A DNA stretch of 64,000 nt from Flavonifractor sp. An92 (GCF_002159175.1 NZ_NFGZ01000003.1:62001-126000); one strand, 5' to 3'; positions 29,054-37,406 are shown, counted from the stretch's first letter. Numbers and translations: made by a program. Notes: a model not told the origin generated them from the letters alone.

Positions 29054-29902
29054 TCATTCCTCAGACGAACATGTAGTGATTCGGTGGATGTATACGCACA
29101 GATAGGCGATACATTCATCCGGAAGGGGACAATGGCTCTGCCTGGACAGATACTGGATCATAGCCTCGGCACAGGCGTACTCCGTGGGGAAGAGCTGCCG
29201 CACCAGAGCGACAAAATCCCGCTCCTCCCGCACATTGGGCTGACCGGAAAAGGCGCTGAGGGCGACGAATTTCAGATGGACGATCAGCTCGTCGAAGTAG
29301 AGCGAGCCGTGGTCCACATTCAGCCCCTCCCACTGGTCCAGCAGCCCCACCAGATCGTGCATGGCCTGGACGGTGTGCATGGTCACGCTGATGGAGGTGG
29401 AGTACTCGGCGTTGACGATGTGCAGGGCGATGGTGGCGGCCTCATCCTCCGGCAGGCGCATCTTGAGCTGCTGCTCGATGAGGTCCAGCGCGTGCAGCCC
29501 CACGGCGTACTCCTTGGGGTAGAAGATGCGGACCTCGGTCTGCAGGGCGTTGGAAAACTGAACGCCCTTGCGGATGCGCTGGAGGGTGAAGCTGATGTGG
29601 TCGGTGAGGGTGTAGTAGATGCCCTCGTTGAGCTCCTTGCCCAGAGTCTCCTTGGCGTACTCGATGATGGAGGCGCACAGGCGGATCTGCTCGGGGGGAA
29701 GGGCGGCGAACAGGCTTTTCAGGCGGTTGGCCTCGGTGGGGTCCTCCATGCGGAACACCTTTTCCACCCGGTCCTCGCTGAGCCGTGCGCCGCTTTTGAC
29801 GCCGAAACCAAGTCCACGCCCCATGATGATAAGCTCTTTTCCCTGGGCGTCTACGCAGCTGACGATGTTGTTGTTGATGGTCTTCAACACGAGATAGGAC
29901 AT
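29054..29902 (-). CDS. BglG/LicT-family transcription antiterminator
   Basis: A 282-residue RNA-binding antiterminator. The N-terminal CAT domain (1-57; KTINNNIVSCVD, KELIIMGRGLGFG) binds a RAT hairpin in nascent mRNA. Two PTS-regulation domains follow, with candidate phosphorylated histidines in LTDHISF and ALHIVNAE (PRD1) and LIVHLKF and CVYIHRI (PRD2). Phosphorylation by the PTS tells the protein whether sugar is being transported. ATG 29902 follows GGAGGTG. It is the first gene of the operon, whose leader has a RAT and terminator, so it controls itself along with the permease genes. Closest roles are GlcT (glucose) or LicT/SacY. Confidence 0.93.
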   Translation of the reverse strand: MSYLVLKTINNNIVSCVDAQGKELIIMGRGLGFGVKSGARLSEDRVEKVFRMEDPTEANRLKSLFAALPPEQIRLCASIIEYAKETLGKELNEGIYYTLTDHISFTLQRIRKGVQFSNALQTEVRIFYPKEYAVGLHALDLIEQQLKMRLPEDEAATIALHIVNAEYSTSISVTMHTVQAMHDLVGLLDQWEGLNVDHGSLYFDELIVHLKFVALSAFSGQPNVREERDFVALVRQLFPTEYACAEAMIQYLSRQSHCPLPDECIAYLCVYIHRITTCSSEE

Positions 29903-30002
29903 CGGGCTCACCTCCGTAGAATCGGCTCGGCCGATGGCCGCTTTTCCCCGGGAAAAGCGCATGGCCCATGGGCCATGATCGGTCATTGCCGGCAAAAAGG
30001 GA

Positions 30003-30096
30003 CAAAAAAAGCAAGCCTCGAAAGGGGCACCCACGAACCTATGTCGTGCGTGAACTCCGTTCAAGGCTTGGTTTTGCCTGTTTCCAGTAACAACCC
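30003..30096 (-). promoter_or_regulatory. RAT antiterminator site overlapping a transcription terminator
   Basis: On the minus strand the RAT (30096 to 30070) begins GGGTTGTTACTG and ends CAGGCAAAACC, matching the classic LicT/SacY/GlcT RAT consensus. Its end overlaps the 5' arm of a terminator: CAAGCCTTGA pairs with TCGAGGCTTG (about 30,020-30,011), followed by a run of seven T on the transcript (30,010-30,004). RAT and terminator are mutually exclusive, so bound antiterminator allows read-through into the PTS genes. Confidence 0.93.
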
Positions 30097-30111
30097 AAGC
30101 TGTCTGCTGAA

Positions 30112-30141
30112 AGCATAACAGACTTGTTCACAGTTTGTCAA
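30112..30141 (-). promoter_or_regulatory. Promoter of the PTS operon
   Basis: Minus-strand TTGACA (30136-30141) and TATGCT (30112-30117), 18-base spacer. It lies 15 bases upstream of the RAT. Confidence 0.85.
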
Positions 30142-30204
30142 TAAGTTTGAATCTTGAAAAAATTTTTCAGAGACTTTGCCAGAAAACGGGGATACAATTT
30201 GTGA

Positions 30205-30219
30205 GAATTTCCGAAATTC
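30205..30219. promoter_or_regulatory. Short perfect dyad upstream of the PTS promoter
   Basis: GAATTTC-C-GAAATTC, about 64 bases upstream of the -35 box. It could be a regulator site or the tail of the cobC transcript; no protein can be assigned. Confidence 0.25.
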
Positions 30220-30276
30220 GAAGGGTTATAAAGTGCGTTCTTTCTCTGAATGACGAAAGGGTCGCTGAACCTCCGC

Positions 30277-30840
30277 TCAGAGGATTTTCACATCGGTGAG
30301 GACGCCGCCCTCCAGTGTGCAGCGGTAGCCCCGTCCGTTTTTCACCTGGTAGGAGAAGTACGTGCGCTCCGGTTTGGCGAAGCCGGAGAGGATGGCCATG
30401 ATGGTGCCGCCGTGGACCACCAGAGCGGTGACGCCCTCCGCCGGATGCTCCAGCAGAGGGGCGAAGGCGGCCCGGCAGCGCGCCATGAACTGGTCGGGGT
30501 GCTCCCCGCCGGGGATGGGCCCGGCGCAGTTGCCCTCCACCCAGGCGCGGTAGGCCCCGTCGTGCTCCAGGTCGTGAAAATTCCGGTTCTCAAAGTCCCC
30601 AAAGTCGCACTCCCGAAAGTCCTCCACCACAACGGGTTCCAGCCCCGGGAAGAGGATGGCGGCGGTCTGGCGGCAGCGGAGCATGGGGCTCACATAGAGC
30701 CGGTCCGCCGGATAGCGGTGGAGGGCCTCCAGCTCGGCCACCCCCTGGGGGCACAGGGGCTGGTCGGTGCGGCAGCCCACATAGTTGCCGGTGAGATTCC
30801 CGGCGGTTTTGCCGTGCCGGAGGAAGAGGAATTCCGTCAT
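30277..30840 (-). CDS. cobC: Histidine phosphatase, probable alpha-ribazole phosphatase
   Basis: A 187-residue phosphoglycerate-mutase-superfamily phosphatase with the RHG motif FLRHGKT at the N-terminus and the second catalytic histidine in VVHGGT. In a cluster with cobS and cobU, the likely role is removing phosphate from alpha-ribazole 5'-phosphate or cobalamin phosphate in nucleotide loop assembly. The function call rests on context; the superfamily itself is broad. ATG 30840 overlaps the end of the upstream cobU-like gene by 4 bases. Confidence 0.82.
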   Translation of the reverse strand: MTEFLFLRHGKTAGNLTGNYVGCRTDQPLCPQGVAELEALHRYPADRLYVSPMLRCRQTAAILFPGLEPVVVEDFRECDFGDFENRNFHDLEHDGAYRAWVEGNCAGPIPGGEHPDQFMARCRAAFAPLLEHPAEGVTALVVHGGTIMAILSGFAKPERTYFSYQVKNGRGYRCTLEGGVLTDVKIL

Positions 30841-31202
30841 TTCAGCCGCACCCCCAGTCCGCAGCACACCCGCTCCACCCGCTCCGAGGCGGCGGCCAGA
30901 CGGCACAGGGCCCGGCCGGTCTCCTCCCGCCAGCGGCGCTCGAAGGGGTCCATAGGCACGACGCCCAGACCGATCTCGTCGCTCACCACCACCACGCCGG
31001 GGTTTTCAGCCAACAGCCGGTCTACGAAAGCGTTCACCTCGCCATCCTGTTCCAGAATGGCCCGGCAGAGGAGATGGAACTGGTCGATGGCAGAGGAGGA
31101 GAGTGCCTCCTCCGGCGCGGCACAGGGTACGGGGGTGTGGCCGGTGACGGCGGCGGCGTACTCCGCCTGACCCTGGGCCTGTCCGCCCACAAAGAGCATC
31201 AT
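30837..31202 (-). CDS. CobU-like protein with degenerate P-loop
   Basis: A 121-residue relative of adenosylcobinamide kinase/guanylyltransferase. The C-terminal half keeps CobU features (GVVVVSDEIGLGVVPMDPFER, then RWREETGRALCRLAA). The N-terminal nucleotide loop, which is GGxxxGKS in CobU, reads VGGQAQGQAEYA, so the Walker lysine and serine are missing. It is also about 55 residues shorter. A normal CobU with intact GGSGSGKS is encoded two genes upstream. This copy is therefore probably not a kinase by itself. It could be a partner or regulatory subunit, or it could supply only the guanylyltransferase-type part. Start at 31202 after GAGGTGAT. Confidence 0.75.
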   Translation of the reverse strand: MMLFVGGQAQGQAEYAAAVTGHTPVPCAAPEEALSSSAIDQFHLLCRAILEQDGEVNAFVDRLLAENPGVVVVSDEIGLGVVPMDPFERRWREETGRALCRLAAASERVERVCCGLGVRLK

Positions 31203-31212
31203 AGGGATCACC

Positions 31213-31971
31213 TCAAACCAGCGGCGCGGTGAAGGCCAGGGCCAGAGCCACGGCCAGCTCGCACAGCTGCACAAAATAACCGGCCAGATCGCCGGTGATG
31301 CCGCCGAAGCGGGAGTAGGAAATGTGGCGATAATGGAGGAATGCCAGCCCCGCCGCAATCAGGGCCACACCGCCCCGGATGGGGGAGAGCAGGAGCATCC
31401 CGGCGGCGGAGAGGACCAAAAAGACCACCATGGTAATGGTGACCGCCTTCCGGTGGGAGGCGTCGGCGAAGGCCTGGAGCATGCCGGAGGGCCGGGCGCC
31501 CTTCCAGTTGGCCAGCGCCAGACCGCTGAGGGCGCGGGAGAGCACAAACCCCAGGGCCAGGAGGCCCGCCTCCCGCAGCGAATTTACCGACTGCACGGCG
31601 GCGGTGTACAGCAGCAGCCACACCCCGGCGAAGATGACGGCGAAGGCCCCGCAGTGGGAGTCCTTCAAAATTTCCAGCATCCGCTCCCGGGTCTGGTGGG
31701 AGGAGAGGGCGTCCACCGTGTCGCAGAAGCCGTCCATGTGGATGCCGCCGGTGAGGAGGAGGGGGAGAGCGGTGAGCCCGGCGGCGGGCAGGAGCCCGGT
31801 CAGCCCCAGCGCCCCGCACAGCCACACCCACAGAAGGGCGCACACACCCACCGCCGCCCCCACCAGGGGGAAGAAGCAGATGGCGTATTTCATGGCCCGC
31901 TCGCCCCACTCCACCCGGGGCATGGGGATGCGGGAGTAGGTGGAGAAGGCGATCACGAAGGAATCTCGCAT
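31213..31971 (-). CDS. cobS: Adenosylcobinamide-GDP ribazoletransferase
   Basis: A 252-residue membrane enzyme, cobalamin synthase, with about six to seven membrane segments. It joins adenosylcobinamide-GDP to alpha-ribazole. The conserved aspartate-rich motif GGIHMDGFCDTVDALSS, the probable metal/substrate site, is intact, and KDSHCGAFA follows as in the family. The start at 31971 overlaps the end of cobU by 19 bases. Confidence 0.93.
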   Translation of the reverse strand: MRDSFVIAFSTYSRIPMPRVEWGERAMKYAICFFPLVGAAVGVCALLWVWLCGALGLTGLLPAAGLTALPLLLTGGIHMDGFCDTVDALSSHQTRERMLEILKDSHCGAFAVIFAGVWLLLYTAAVQSVNSLREAGLLALGFVLSRALSGLALANWKGARPSGMLQAFADASHRKAVTITMVVFLVLSAAGMLLLSPIRGGVALIAAGLAFLHYRHISYSRFGGITGDLAGYFVQLCELAVALALAFTAPLV

Positions 31972-32492
31972 GGGGGAAGGGCTCCTTTCAGCACCAGCGG
32001 CAGGCCGCACACCACCTCGGCCACCAGGTCGGCCCGCTGAGCCAGTTCCCGGTTCAGGGCGGCCAGAGCGGTCACAAAGGCGGTGGTGTCCGGGTCGTAG
32101 GACCTGCCGTCGGAGAAGATCTCGTTGCTTACGATGATGAGGTGGCCGCAGCGGGGGAGAAGGGTGTTCAGGCCCTCCAGCACCGCGGAAACCGGGTCCG
32201 TGGGCGGCTCCGGGGAGAAGAGAAGATTGGCCAGGAGGTTGGAGAGGTCCTCCAGCAGCACCGTGCTCCCGGCGGGGATCTCCTCCGGAGTCGGGATACC
32301 GGGCCGCTCCAGGGTGGAAAATCCCTTGCCCGCGCGAAGGGAGCGGTGCCGGGCGATGCGTTTGTCTGCCTCCGCTCCGCCCGGAGCCATGGTAGCCCAG
32401 TAAATTTTCTCGCCCGGGCAGAGGGCCGTAGTGAGGCCCTCCGCCCAGGCGGATTTTCCGCTGCCGCTGCCGCCGGTAATGAGCGCCAGCAT
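31953..32492 (-). CDS. cobU: Adenosylcobinamide kinase/adenosylcobinamide-phosphate guanylyltransferase
   Basis: A 179-residue bifunctional enzyme with intact P-loop ITGGSGSGKSAWAE. The RHR-type region (IARHRSLRAGKGFST) contains the histidine that accepts GMP in CobU, and VLLEDLSNLLANL and IIVSNEIFSDG are the usual later motifs. It phosphorylates adenosylcobinamide and then attaches GMP. The ATG overlaps the proC stop (TGATG). Confidence 0.93.
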   Translation of the reverse strand: MLALITGGSGSGKSAWAEGLTTALCPGEKIYWATMAPGGAEADKRIARHRSLRAGKGFSTLERPGIPTPEEIPAGSTVLLEDLSNLLANLLFSPEPPTDPVSAVLEGLNTLLPRCGHLIIVSNEIFSDGRSYDPDTTAFVTALAALNRELAQRADLVAEVVCGLPLVLKGALPPCEIPS

Positions 32493-33292
32493 CACTGCTT
32501 GCCCAGGGCGGTGTTCTTCTTCCACGCGGCGATCACCGCGTCCATGACCACACCCCGGAAGCCGCCTCGCTCCAGCGCGGCCACGCCCTCGATGGTGGAG
32601 CCGCCGGGGGAGCACACCGCGTCCTTCAGCGCGCCGGGGTGCTCCTCGCTCTCCAGCACCAGACAGGCCGCGCCGATGAGGGTCTGGGCGGCGAAGGCCA
32701 TGGCCTTCTGCCGGGGGAGGCCAGCCAGCACGCCGCCGTCGGCCATGGCCTCGATGAAGGGATAGACGAAGGCGGGGCCGCACCCGGCTACCGCCGAGAA
32801 CGCGTCCATAAGCCCCTCATCCAGCCGCTCCACCCGCCCGGCAAAGCGGAGGATGTGCTCCACCGCCTGAAGGTGGGAGGCCTGGGCGTTGGGACCGGCG
32901 CACAGGGCGATCATACCCTTGCCGATGGAGCAGGGGGTGTTGGGCATGATGCGCAGGATGGGGGTGCCCGGAGGGGCCCAGCCGGCCAGGGTCTCGGCGG
33001 TGAGGCCGGCGGCCATGGACACCAGTACCTGGCCCGGGGTGAGGACGGGGCCGATCTCCTCCAGCAGGGCGCGCATCATGTGGGGCTTCACGCCCAAGAA
33101 GAGGTAGCGGGCGGCACAGGCGGCCTCCAGGTTGTTGGCGGCCACGGTGCAGCCCGTGTCGTTCTCCAGGTCCAGGGCCTTGGAGCGGGTGCGGTTGGAG
33201 ATGATGACGTCCTGAGGGGGCACCGACTGACAGGCCGCCCGGACCAGCGCCCCGCCCATGTTGCCCGTGCCGATGAATGCGGCTTGTTTCAT
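32492..33292 (-). CDS. proC: Pyrroline-5-carboxylate reductase
   Basis: A 266-residue NAD(P)H-dependent reductase for the last step of proline synthesis. The N-terminal dinucleotide fold has FIGTGNMGGALV. The C-terminal dimerisation domain carries the family signature region PGGSTIEGVAALERGGFR. It is first in a transcription unit with cobalamin genes; no functional link between proline and cobalamin synthesis is implied. Confidence 0.94.
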   Translation of the reverse strand: MKQAAFIGTGNMGGALVRAACQSVPPQDVIISNRTRSKALDLENDTGCTVAANNLEAACAARYLFLGVKPHMMRALLEEIGPVLTPGQVLVSMAAGLTAETLAGWAPPGTPILRIMPNTPCSIGKGMIALCAGPNAQASHLQAVEHILRFAGRVERLDEGLMDAFSAVAGCGPAFVYPFIEAMADGGVLAGLPRQKAMAFAAQTLIGAACLVLESEEHPGALKDAVCSPGGSTIEGVAALERGGFRGVVMDAVIAAWKKNTALGKQ

Positions 33293-33324
33293 GTGTAAGA
33301 CCTCGCTTTCCCTTGATTTCGTCC

Positions 33325-33353
33325 AGTGTACCACATCCCGCTGTCCCAGGCAA
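33325..33353 (-). promoter_or_regulatory. Promoter of the proC-cob operon
   Basis: Minus-strand TTGCCT (33348-33353) and TACACT (33325-33330), 17-base spacer. The leader is only about 25 bases, so no cobalamin riboswitch fits here. Confidence 0.7.
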
Positions 33354-33359
33354 GCAGGG

Positions 33360-33388
33360 GCATAGGACGGGCCGGTGGAGGCATACAA
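33360..33388 (+). promoter_or_regulatory. Possible forespore (sigma-G/F type) promoter of the ylmC-like gene
   Basis: GCATA (33360-33364) and CATACAA (33382-33388) with a 17-base spacer resemble the sigma-G pattern (GHATR and CATNHTA) at all but one position. This fits a sporulation gene but is a short match found by eye. Confidence 0.35.
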
Positions 33389-33419
33389 TGTCGCCAGCCG
33401 GAGGAAAGGAGCGAGGGCC

Positions 33420-33737
33420 ATGGGCGAGCGGGTGACGGAGCTGCGCTGCAAAGAGATCATCGGACTGGGAGACGGGATGCGCTACGGCTATGTGGGGGAC
33501 GTGGAGGTGGACCTGGACAGCGGCAAGGTGCTCGCGCTGGTGGTGCCGGGGCGGCTGCGGCTGTTGGGACTGCTGGGCCGGGAGCCGGAGCGGGTATTTG
33601 CCTGGGAGCAGGTGAAGCGCATCGGGGCGGACATCGTGCTGGTGGAGGGCTTGCCCCGCCCGCCGGAGGAGCGGCAGCGCCGCCGCCGTCCGCCCCACAC
33701 CCGGGCGCGGGAAGAGCGGTCGGATTTCCAAAGTTAA
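33420..33737 (+). CDS. YlmC/YmxH-family sporulation protein (PRC-barrel)
   Basis: A 105-residue protein. The first 80 residues (VTELRCKEII, YGYVGDVEVDLDSGKVLALVVPG) form a PRC-barrel as in YlmC and YmxH of endospore formers. The C-terminal 25 residues are arginine-rich. The family is linked to sporulation but the molecular role is not known. ATG 33420 follows AAGGAG by 8 bases. Divergent from proC. Confidence 0.82.
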   Translation: MGERVTELRCKEIIGLGDGMRYGYVGDVEVDLDSGKVLALVVPGRLRLLGLLGREPERVFAWEQVKRIGADIVLVEGLPRPPEERQRRRRPPHTRAREERSDFQS

Positions 33738-33760
33738 GACAGGAAATCGTACGGAACCTC

Positions 33761-33788
33761 TTTACGAGGGGCGATTCTGTGGTATAAT
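33761..33788 (+). promoter_or_regulatory. Promoter of glmS
   Basis: TTTACG (33761-33766) and TATAAT (33783-33788), 16-base spacer. The leader of about 70 bases is too short and lacks the conserved core for a glmS ribozyme. Confidence 0.8.
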
Positions 33789-33865
33789 ACGGTTATGGTG
33801 GTGGAATAGTTTTTAAACTCACCAGTATAAAAATCTATGGACCGTTCCGGGGGAGCGAATCGAAT

Positions 33866-35695
33866 ATGTGTGGAATCGTGGGATTTGTAGGAAGAAAAGA
33901 GGCCGCACCCATCTTGCTGGAGGGCCTGCGCCGGCTGGAGTACCGCGGATACGACTCCGCCGGCGTGGCGGTCTACGGATCGGACGGCCTCCAGGTCGTC
34001 AAGACCAAGGGCCGCATCCAGGCTCTGGCCGAACAGGTGGAGACCCGCGGCGGGCTGAACGGGTCCATTGGCCTGGGACACACCCGCTGGGCCACCCACG
34101 GCGCCCCTTCCGACATCAACTCCCATCCCCACGTCAGTGAGAACGGCCGCATTGCGGTGGTCCACAACGGCATCATCGAGAACTATGCCGAGATCCGGGA
34201 ATTCCTGGAGTCCACGGGGGTCCACTTCGTCTCGGAGACCGATACCGAGGTGGTGGCCCAGCTGCTGGAGTACTACTACCAGGGCAACATCCTGGACGCG
34301 GTGACCAAGGCGCTCCACCGCATCCGGGGCGCCTATGCGCTGGGCATCCTGTGCGCCGACTGCCCGGACCGGCTCATCGCCGCCCGGAAGGACAGCCCCC
34401 TCATCCTGGGCTTCGGCGAGGGCTTCCACGTGCTGGCCAGCGATGTGACCGCCGTCATCGAGCACACCCGTGACGTGTGCTACCTGGACGACGGGGAGAT
34501 CGCCGAGCTCACTGCCGACCACTGCTGGGTGTACGACGCCTACCTCCGCCCGGTGGAGAAGGAGCACCGCCACGTGGACTGGGAGATCTCCGCCGCTGAG
34601 AAGGGCGGATACGAGCACTTCATGCTCAAGGAGATCATGGAGCAGCCCAAGGCGGTGCGGGACACCATCACCCCCCGCATCCGGGACGGAAAGGTGGTGC
34701 TGGACGAGCTGGAATTCTCGCCGGAGTACCTGAAAAACCTGGACAAGATCTACATCATCGCCTGCGGGTCCTCCTACCACGTGGGTATGGCGGCCAAGTA
34801 TGTGCTGGAGCGGCTCCTCCGCAAGCCGGTGGAGGTGGCTCTGGCCTCGGAGTTCCGCTACTGTGACCCCATCGTCACGGAGAAAACCCTGGCCCTGGTC
34901 ATCAGCCAGTCCGGCGAGACTATCGACACCCTGGCCGCCCTGCGGGAGGCCAAGCGCCTGGGGGCCCGGGTGCTGTCCATCGTCAACGTGGTGGGCTCCT
35001 CCATCGCCCGGGAGAGCGACGGAGTGCTCTACACCTGGGCCGGGCCGGAGATCGCCGTGGCCACCACCAAGGCCTATTCCACCCAGCTGGCGGTGGTGGA
35101 CCTGATCGGCCTGGCCTTCGCCAGGGCCATGGGCACCATCGGGGAGGAGGAGTACGCCAAGCTGCTCGCCGCGCTGGAGGACCTGCCCCGGCAGCTGGAA
35201 GAAGTGCTCTCCCACCGGGAGCAGATCCAGTATCTGGCCTCCATCTACTTCAACCACCCCTCGGTGTTCTTCATCGGGCGGAATCTGGACTACGCCGTGG
35301 GTCTGGAGGGCTCCCTGAAGCTGAAGGAGATCTCCTATCTGCACTCCGAGGCCTACGCCGCCGGAGAGCTGAAGCACGGCACCATCTCCCTCATCGAGTC
35401 GGGCACCCTGGTGGTGGCTCTGGCGGGCTGCCGCCCGGTCTTTGAAAAGACCATGAGCAACGTGGTGGAGGTCAAGAGCCGCGGGGCCGACGTGCTGGGC
35501 CTCACCATCGCCCCGCTGGAGGAGGCGGTGGGCAAGGTGGTAGACCACACCCTCACCGTGCCGGAGACCCACCCGCTGCTGCTCCCCTCGCTGGAGGTGG
35601 TGCCCATGCAGCTGTTCGCCTACTATGTGGCGCTGATGCACGGTTGCGATATCGACAAGCCGCGCAACCTGGCCAAATCCGTAACGGTGGAGTAA
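33866..35695 (+). CDS. glmS: Glutamine-fructose-6-phosphate aminotransferase
   Basis: A 609-residue enzyme, full length. It makes glucosamine 6-phosphate for peptidoglycan. The N-terminal glutaminase domain has the nucleophile cysteine right after the initiator (MCGIVGFVG), with the GHTRWATHG loop. Two SIS sugar-isomerase domains follow (CGSSYHVGMAA; SQSGETIDT; then EGSLKLKEISYLHSEAY), and the protein ends in LAKSVTVE as usual. Own promoter and terminator. Cytoplasmic. Confidence 0.97.
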   Translation: MCGIVGFVGRKEAAPILLEGLRRLEYRGYDSAGVAVYGSDGLQVVKTKGRIQALAEQVETRGGLNGSIGLGHTRWATHGAPSDINSHPHVSENGRIAVVHNGIIENYAEIREFLESTGVHFVSETDTEVVAQLLEYYYQGNILDAVTKALHRIRGAYALGILCADCPDRLIAARKDSPLILGFGEGFHVLASDVTAVIEHTRDVCYLDDGEIAELTADHCWVYDAYLRPVEKEHRHVDWEISAAEKGGYEHFMLKEIMEQPKAVRDTITPRIRDGKVVLDELEFSPEYLKNLDKIYIIACGSSYHVGMAAKYVLERLLRKPVEVALASEFRYCDPIVTEKTLALVISQSGETIDTLAALREAKRLGARVLSIVNVVGSSIARESDGVLYTWAGPEIAVATTKAYSTQLAVVDLIGLAFARAMGTIGEEEYAKLLAALEDLPRQLEEVLSHREQIQYLASIYFNHPSVFFIGRNLDYAVGLEGSLKLKEISYLHSEAYAAGELKHGTISLIESGTLVVALAGCRPVFEKTMSNVVEVKSRGADVLGLTIAPLEEAVGKVVDHTLTVPETHPLLLPSLEVVPMQLFAYYVALMHGCDIDKPRNLAKSVTVE

Positions 35696-35723
35696 CGAGA
35701 GCTCCAACCGTGGATTTCTGCAA

Positions 35724-35776
35724 GACGCGCGCCCATGGCTCCCGCCTGCCGGGAGCAGGGCGCGCGCCCCTGTTGT
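35724..35776 (+). terminator. Terminator of glmS
   Basis: GCGCGCCC-GCTCCCG pairs with CGGGAGC-GGGCGCGC with one interior bulge; a T-rich tail follows. Confidence 0.8.
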
Positions 35777-35801
35777 TTCAAAGAGAGAAAGGAAGGATCA
35801 C

Positions 35802-37406
35802 TTGAAGAAGAGACCGATCGCCCTGGCAGCGGCCCTGACGCTGACGGTCAGCCTGACCGCCTGTAACCAGGCAGCCCCCGCTCCCAGCGACAACCAGCCT
35901 CAGACCACCTCGGACGCGCCTGTTGTGGTGAGCTACGGCATTTCCAACCCCTGGGACTCCCTCATGCCCTACAACAGCGCCTCGGGCAGCAACTACTCCC
36001 GCATGATCTATGACAAGATCTACGACCGCCTGGCCTATGTCCACGCCGACGGCACCCTCAGCCCCCGGGCCGCCAAGTCCTGGGAGAGCGCCGACGACGG
36101 GCTCTCGGTGCGCTTCTTCCTGGACGAGAAGGCCGCCTTCCACGACGGCACCCCGGTGACCGCCCAGCACTGGGTGGACACCATCCTGCGCATGACCGAT
36201 CCGGAGTGTCCCACCCTGGGCCGCTCGGCCTTCTCGGTCCTGGCCGGCACCGACTCCAGCGGCGTGGCCGTGGCAGGTGAGACGGTGGGCGTGGTAGCGG
36301 AGGACGACTACACCCTGAAGCTCACCTTCAAGACCCCCACCACCCCGGAGGACTTCCTGCTGGACCGCAATCGGGAGTACTATGTGCTACCCACTCACCT
36401 GATGGAGGACGTGGCCCCGGCGGACACCATGACCATGGACCTGTGGTCGGCTCCCATCGGCTCCGGCCCCTGCAAGTTTGAGTCGGAGGTGATGGGTTCC
36501 TCCATGGTCCTCACCGCCAATGAGGACTATCAGCTGGGGGCCCCCGGCTTTGACGAGCTGGACATCACGGTGATGGACAAGAACAGTCTCCTCACCGCCC
36601 TCATCGCCGGGGATCTGGACTACTACGCCATCGGTGGCAGCGTCTCGGCCAACGACCAGCCCACGGCGGAAAATGCCGGGTTCCAGGTGCTGGAGGGCAC
36701 GGTGCCCAACACCTTCTTCGAGCTGATGCTGAATAACAAGTCCATCGACGACGCCCGCATCCGCCGGGCCATCGAGCTCGCCTTGGACAAGGAGCTGCTG
36801 TGCGAGCAGTCCACCCAGGGCCACGGAACGGTGACCGGCACGTCGGTGCTGCCCACCTGCGCCAGCTACGCCGGGGACTATAACGTAGAGTACAATGTGG
36901 ACGCCGCCAAGGAGCTCCTGGACGAGGCGGGGTACGACGGCACCACGTACAGCCTGGCCTGTACCTCCAACCGCCAGGGCCTGGCCGCCCTCATGCAGCA
37001 GCAGCTGGAGGAGGCGGGCTTCTCCATCCAGGTGGAGACGGTAGACTCCACCACCATGTTCGCCGGCATGGCCGACGGCACCTACGACATGGGCATCGCC
37101 AGCCACACCCCCAACGCGCTGCCCCTGTGGTTCACCGAGAGCCGCTTCAACGCGGAGAATAACATCTTCCGTGTGCCGGACACCGCGCCCTATGAGGAGC
37201 GCATCGCCGCGGTGAAGAACGAGACCGACCCGGACAAGCGCACCGCCGCTCTGGCGGAGCTGGAGGACTATCTGGCCCAGGAGCGGCCCTTCATCCCCCT
37301 GTGGTTCGGCACCGCCCTCCACGTCCAGTCCAACACCGTCTCCGGCATCGACTACCCCTCCGCCAGCTTCTCCAACGAGAACGTGTGGGAGTGGGTCAAG
37401 GAATAA
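35802..37406 (+). CDS. ABC transporter substrate-binding lipoprotein (family 5, peptide/nickel)
   Basis: A 534-residue extracytoplasmic binding protein. A lipoprotein signal peptide ends at the lipobox LTAC (cysteine at residue 21), then a flexible Ala/Pro/Ser linker. The mature part is of the SBP_bac_5 type (DppA, OppA, NikA): TLSPRAAKSWESADDG and FFLDEKAAFHDGTPVTAQHW are the usual N-terminal motifs. TTG 35802 follows AAAGGAAGG. Two permeases follow, but no ATPase genes are present here, so the transporter must borrow dppD/dppF-like subunits from elsewhere. Substrate (peptide, nickel or other) not determined. Confidence 0.9.
   Translation: MKKRPIALAAALTLTVSLTACNQAAPAPSDNQPQTTSDAPVVVSYGISNPWDSLMPYNSASGSNYSRMIYDKIYDRLAYVHADGTLSPRAAKSWESADDGLSVRFFLDEKAAFHDGTPVTAQHWVDTILRMTDPECPTLGRSAFSVLAGTDSSGVAVAGETVGVVAEDDYTLKLTFKTPTTPEDFLLDRNREYYVLPTHLMEDVAPADTMTMDLWSAPIGSGPCKFESEVMGSSMVLTANEDYQLGAPGFDELDITVMDKNSLLTALIAGDLDYYAIGGSVSANDQPTAENAGFQVLEGTVPNTFFELMLNNKSIDDARIRRAIELALDKELLCEQSTQGHGTVTGTSVLPTCASYAGDYNVEYNVDAAKELLDEAGYDGTTYSLACTSNRQGLAALMQQQLEEAGFSIQVETVDSTTMFAGMADGTYDMGIASHTPNALPLWFTESRFNAENNIFRVPDTAPYEERIAAVKNETDPDKRTAALAELEDYLAQERPFIPLWFGTALHVQSNTVSGIDYPSASFSNENVWEWVKE

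Noticed and set aside
33293-33330. Cobalamin riboswitch before the proC-cob operon
   Set aside because: Only about 25 bases of leader exist between promoter and proC.
33789-33865. glmS ribozyme
   Set aside because: The leader is about 70 bases and lacks the conserved core and space for the ribozyme fold; glmS here seems to be controlled some other way.
33734-35707. Minus-strand open frame opposite glmS
   Set aside because: Antisense to a full-length glmS with all catalytic motifs.
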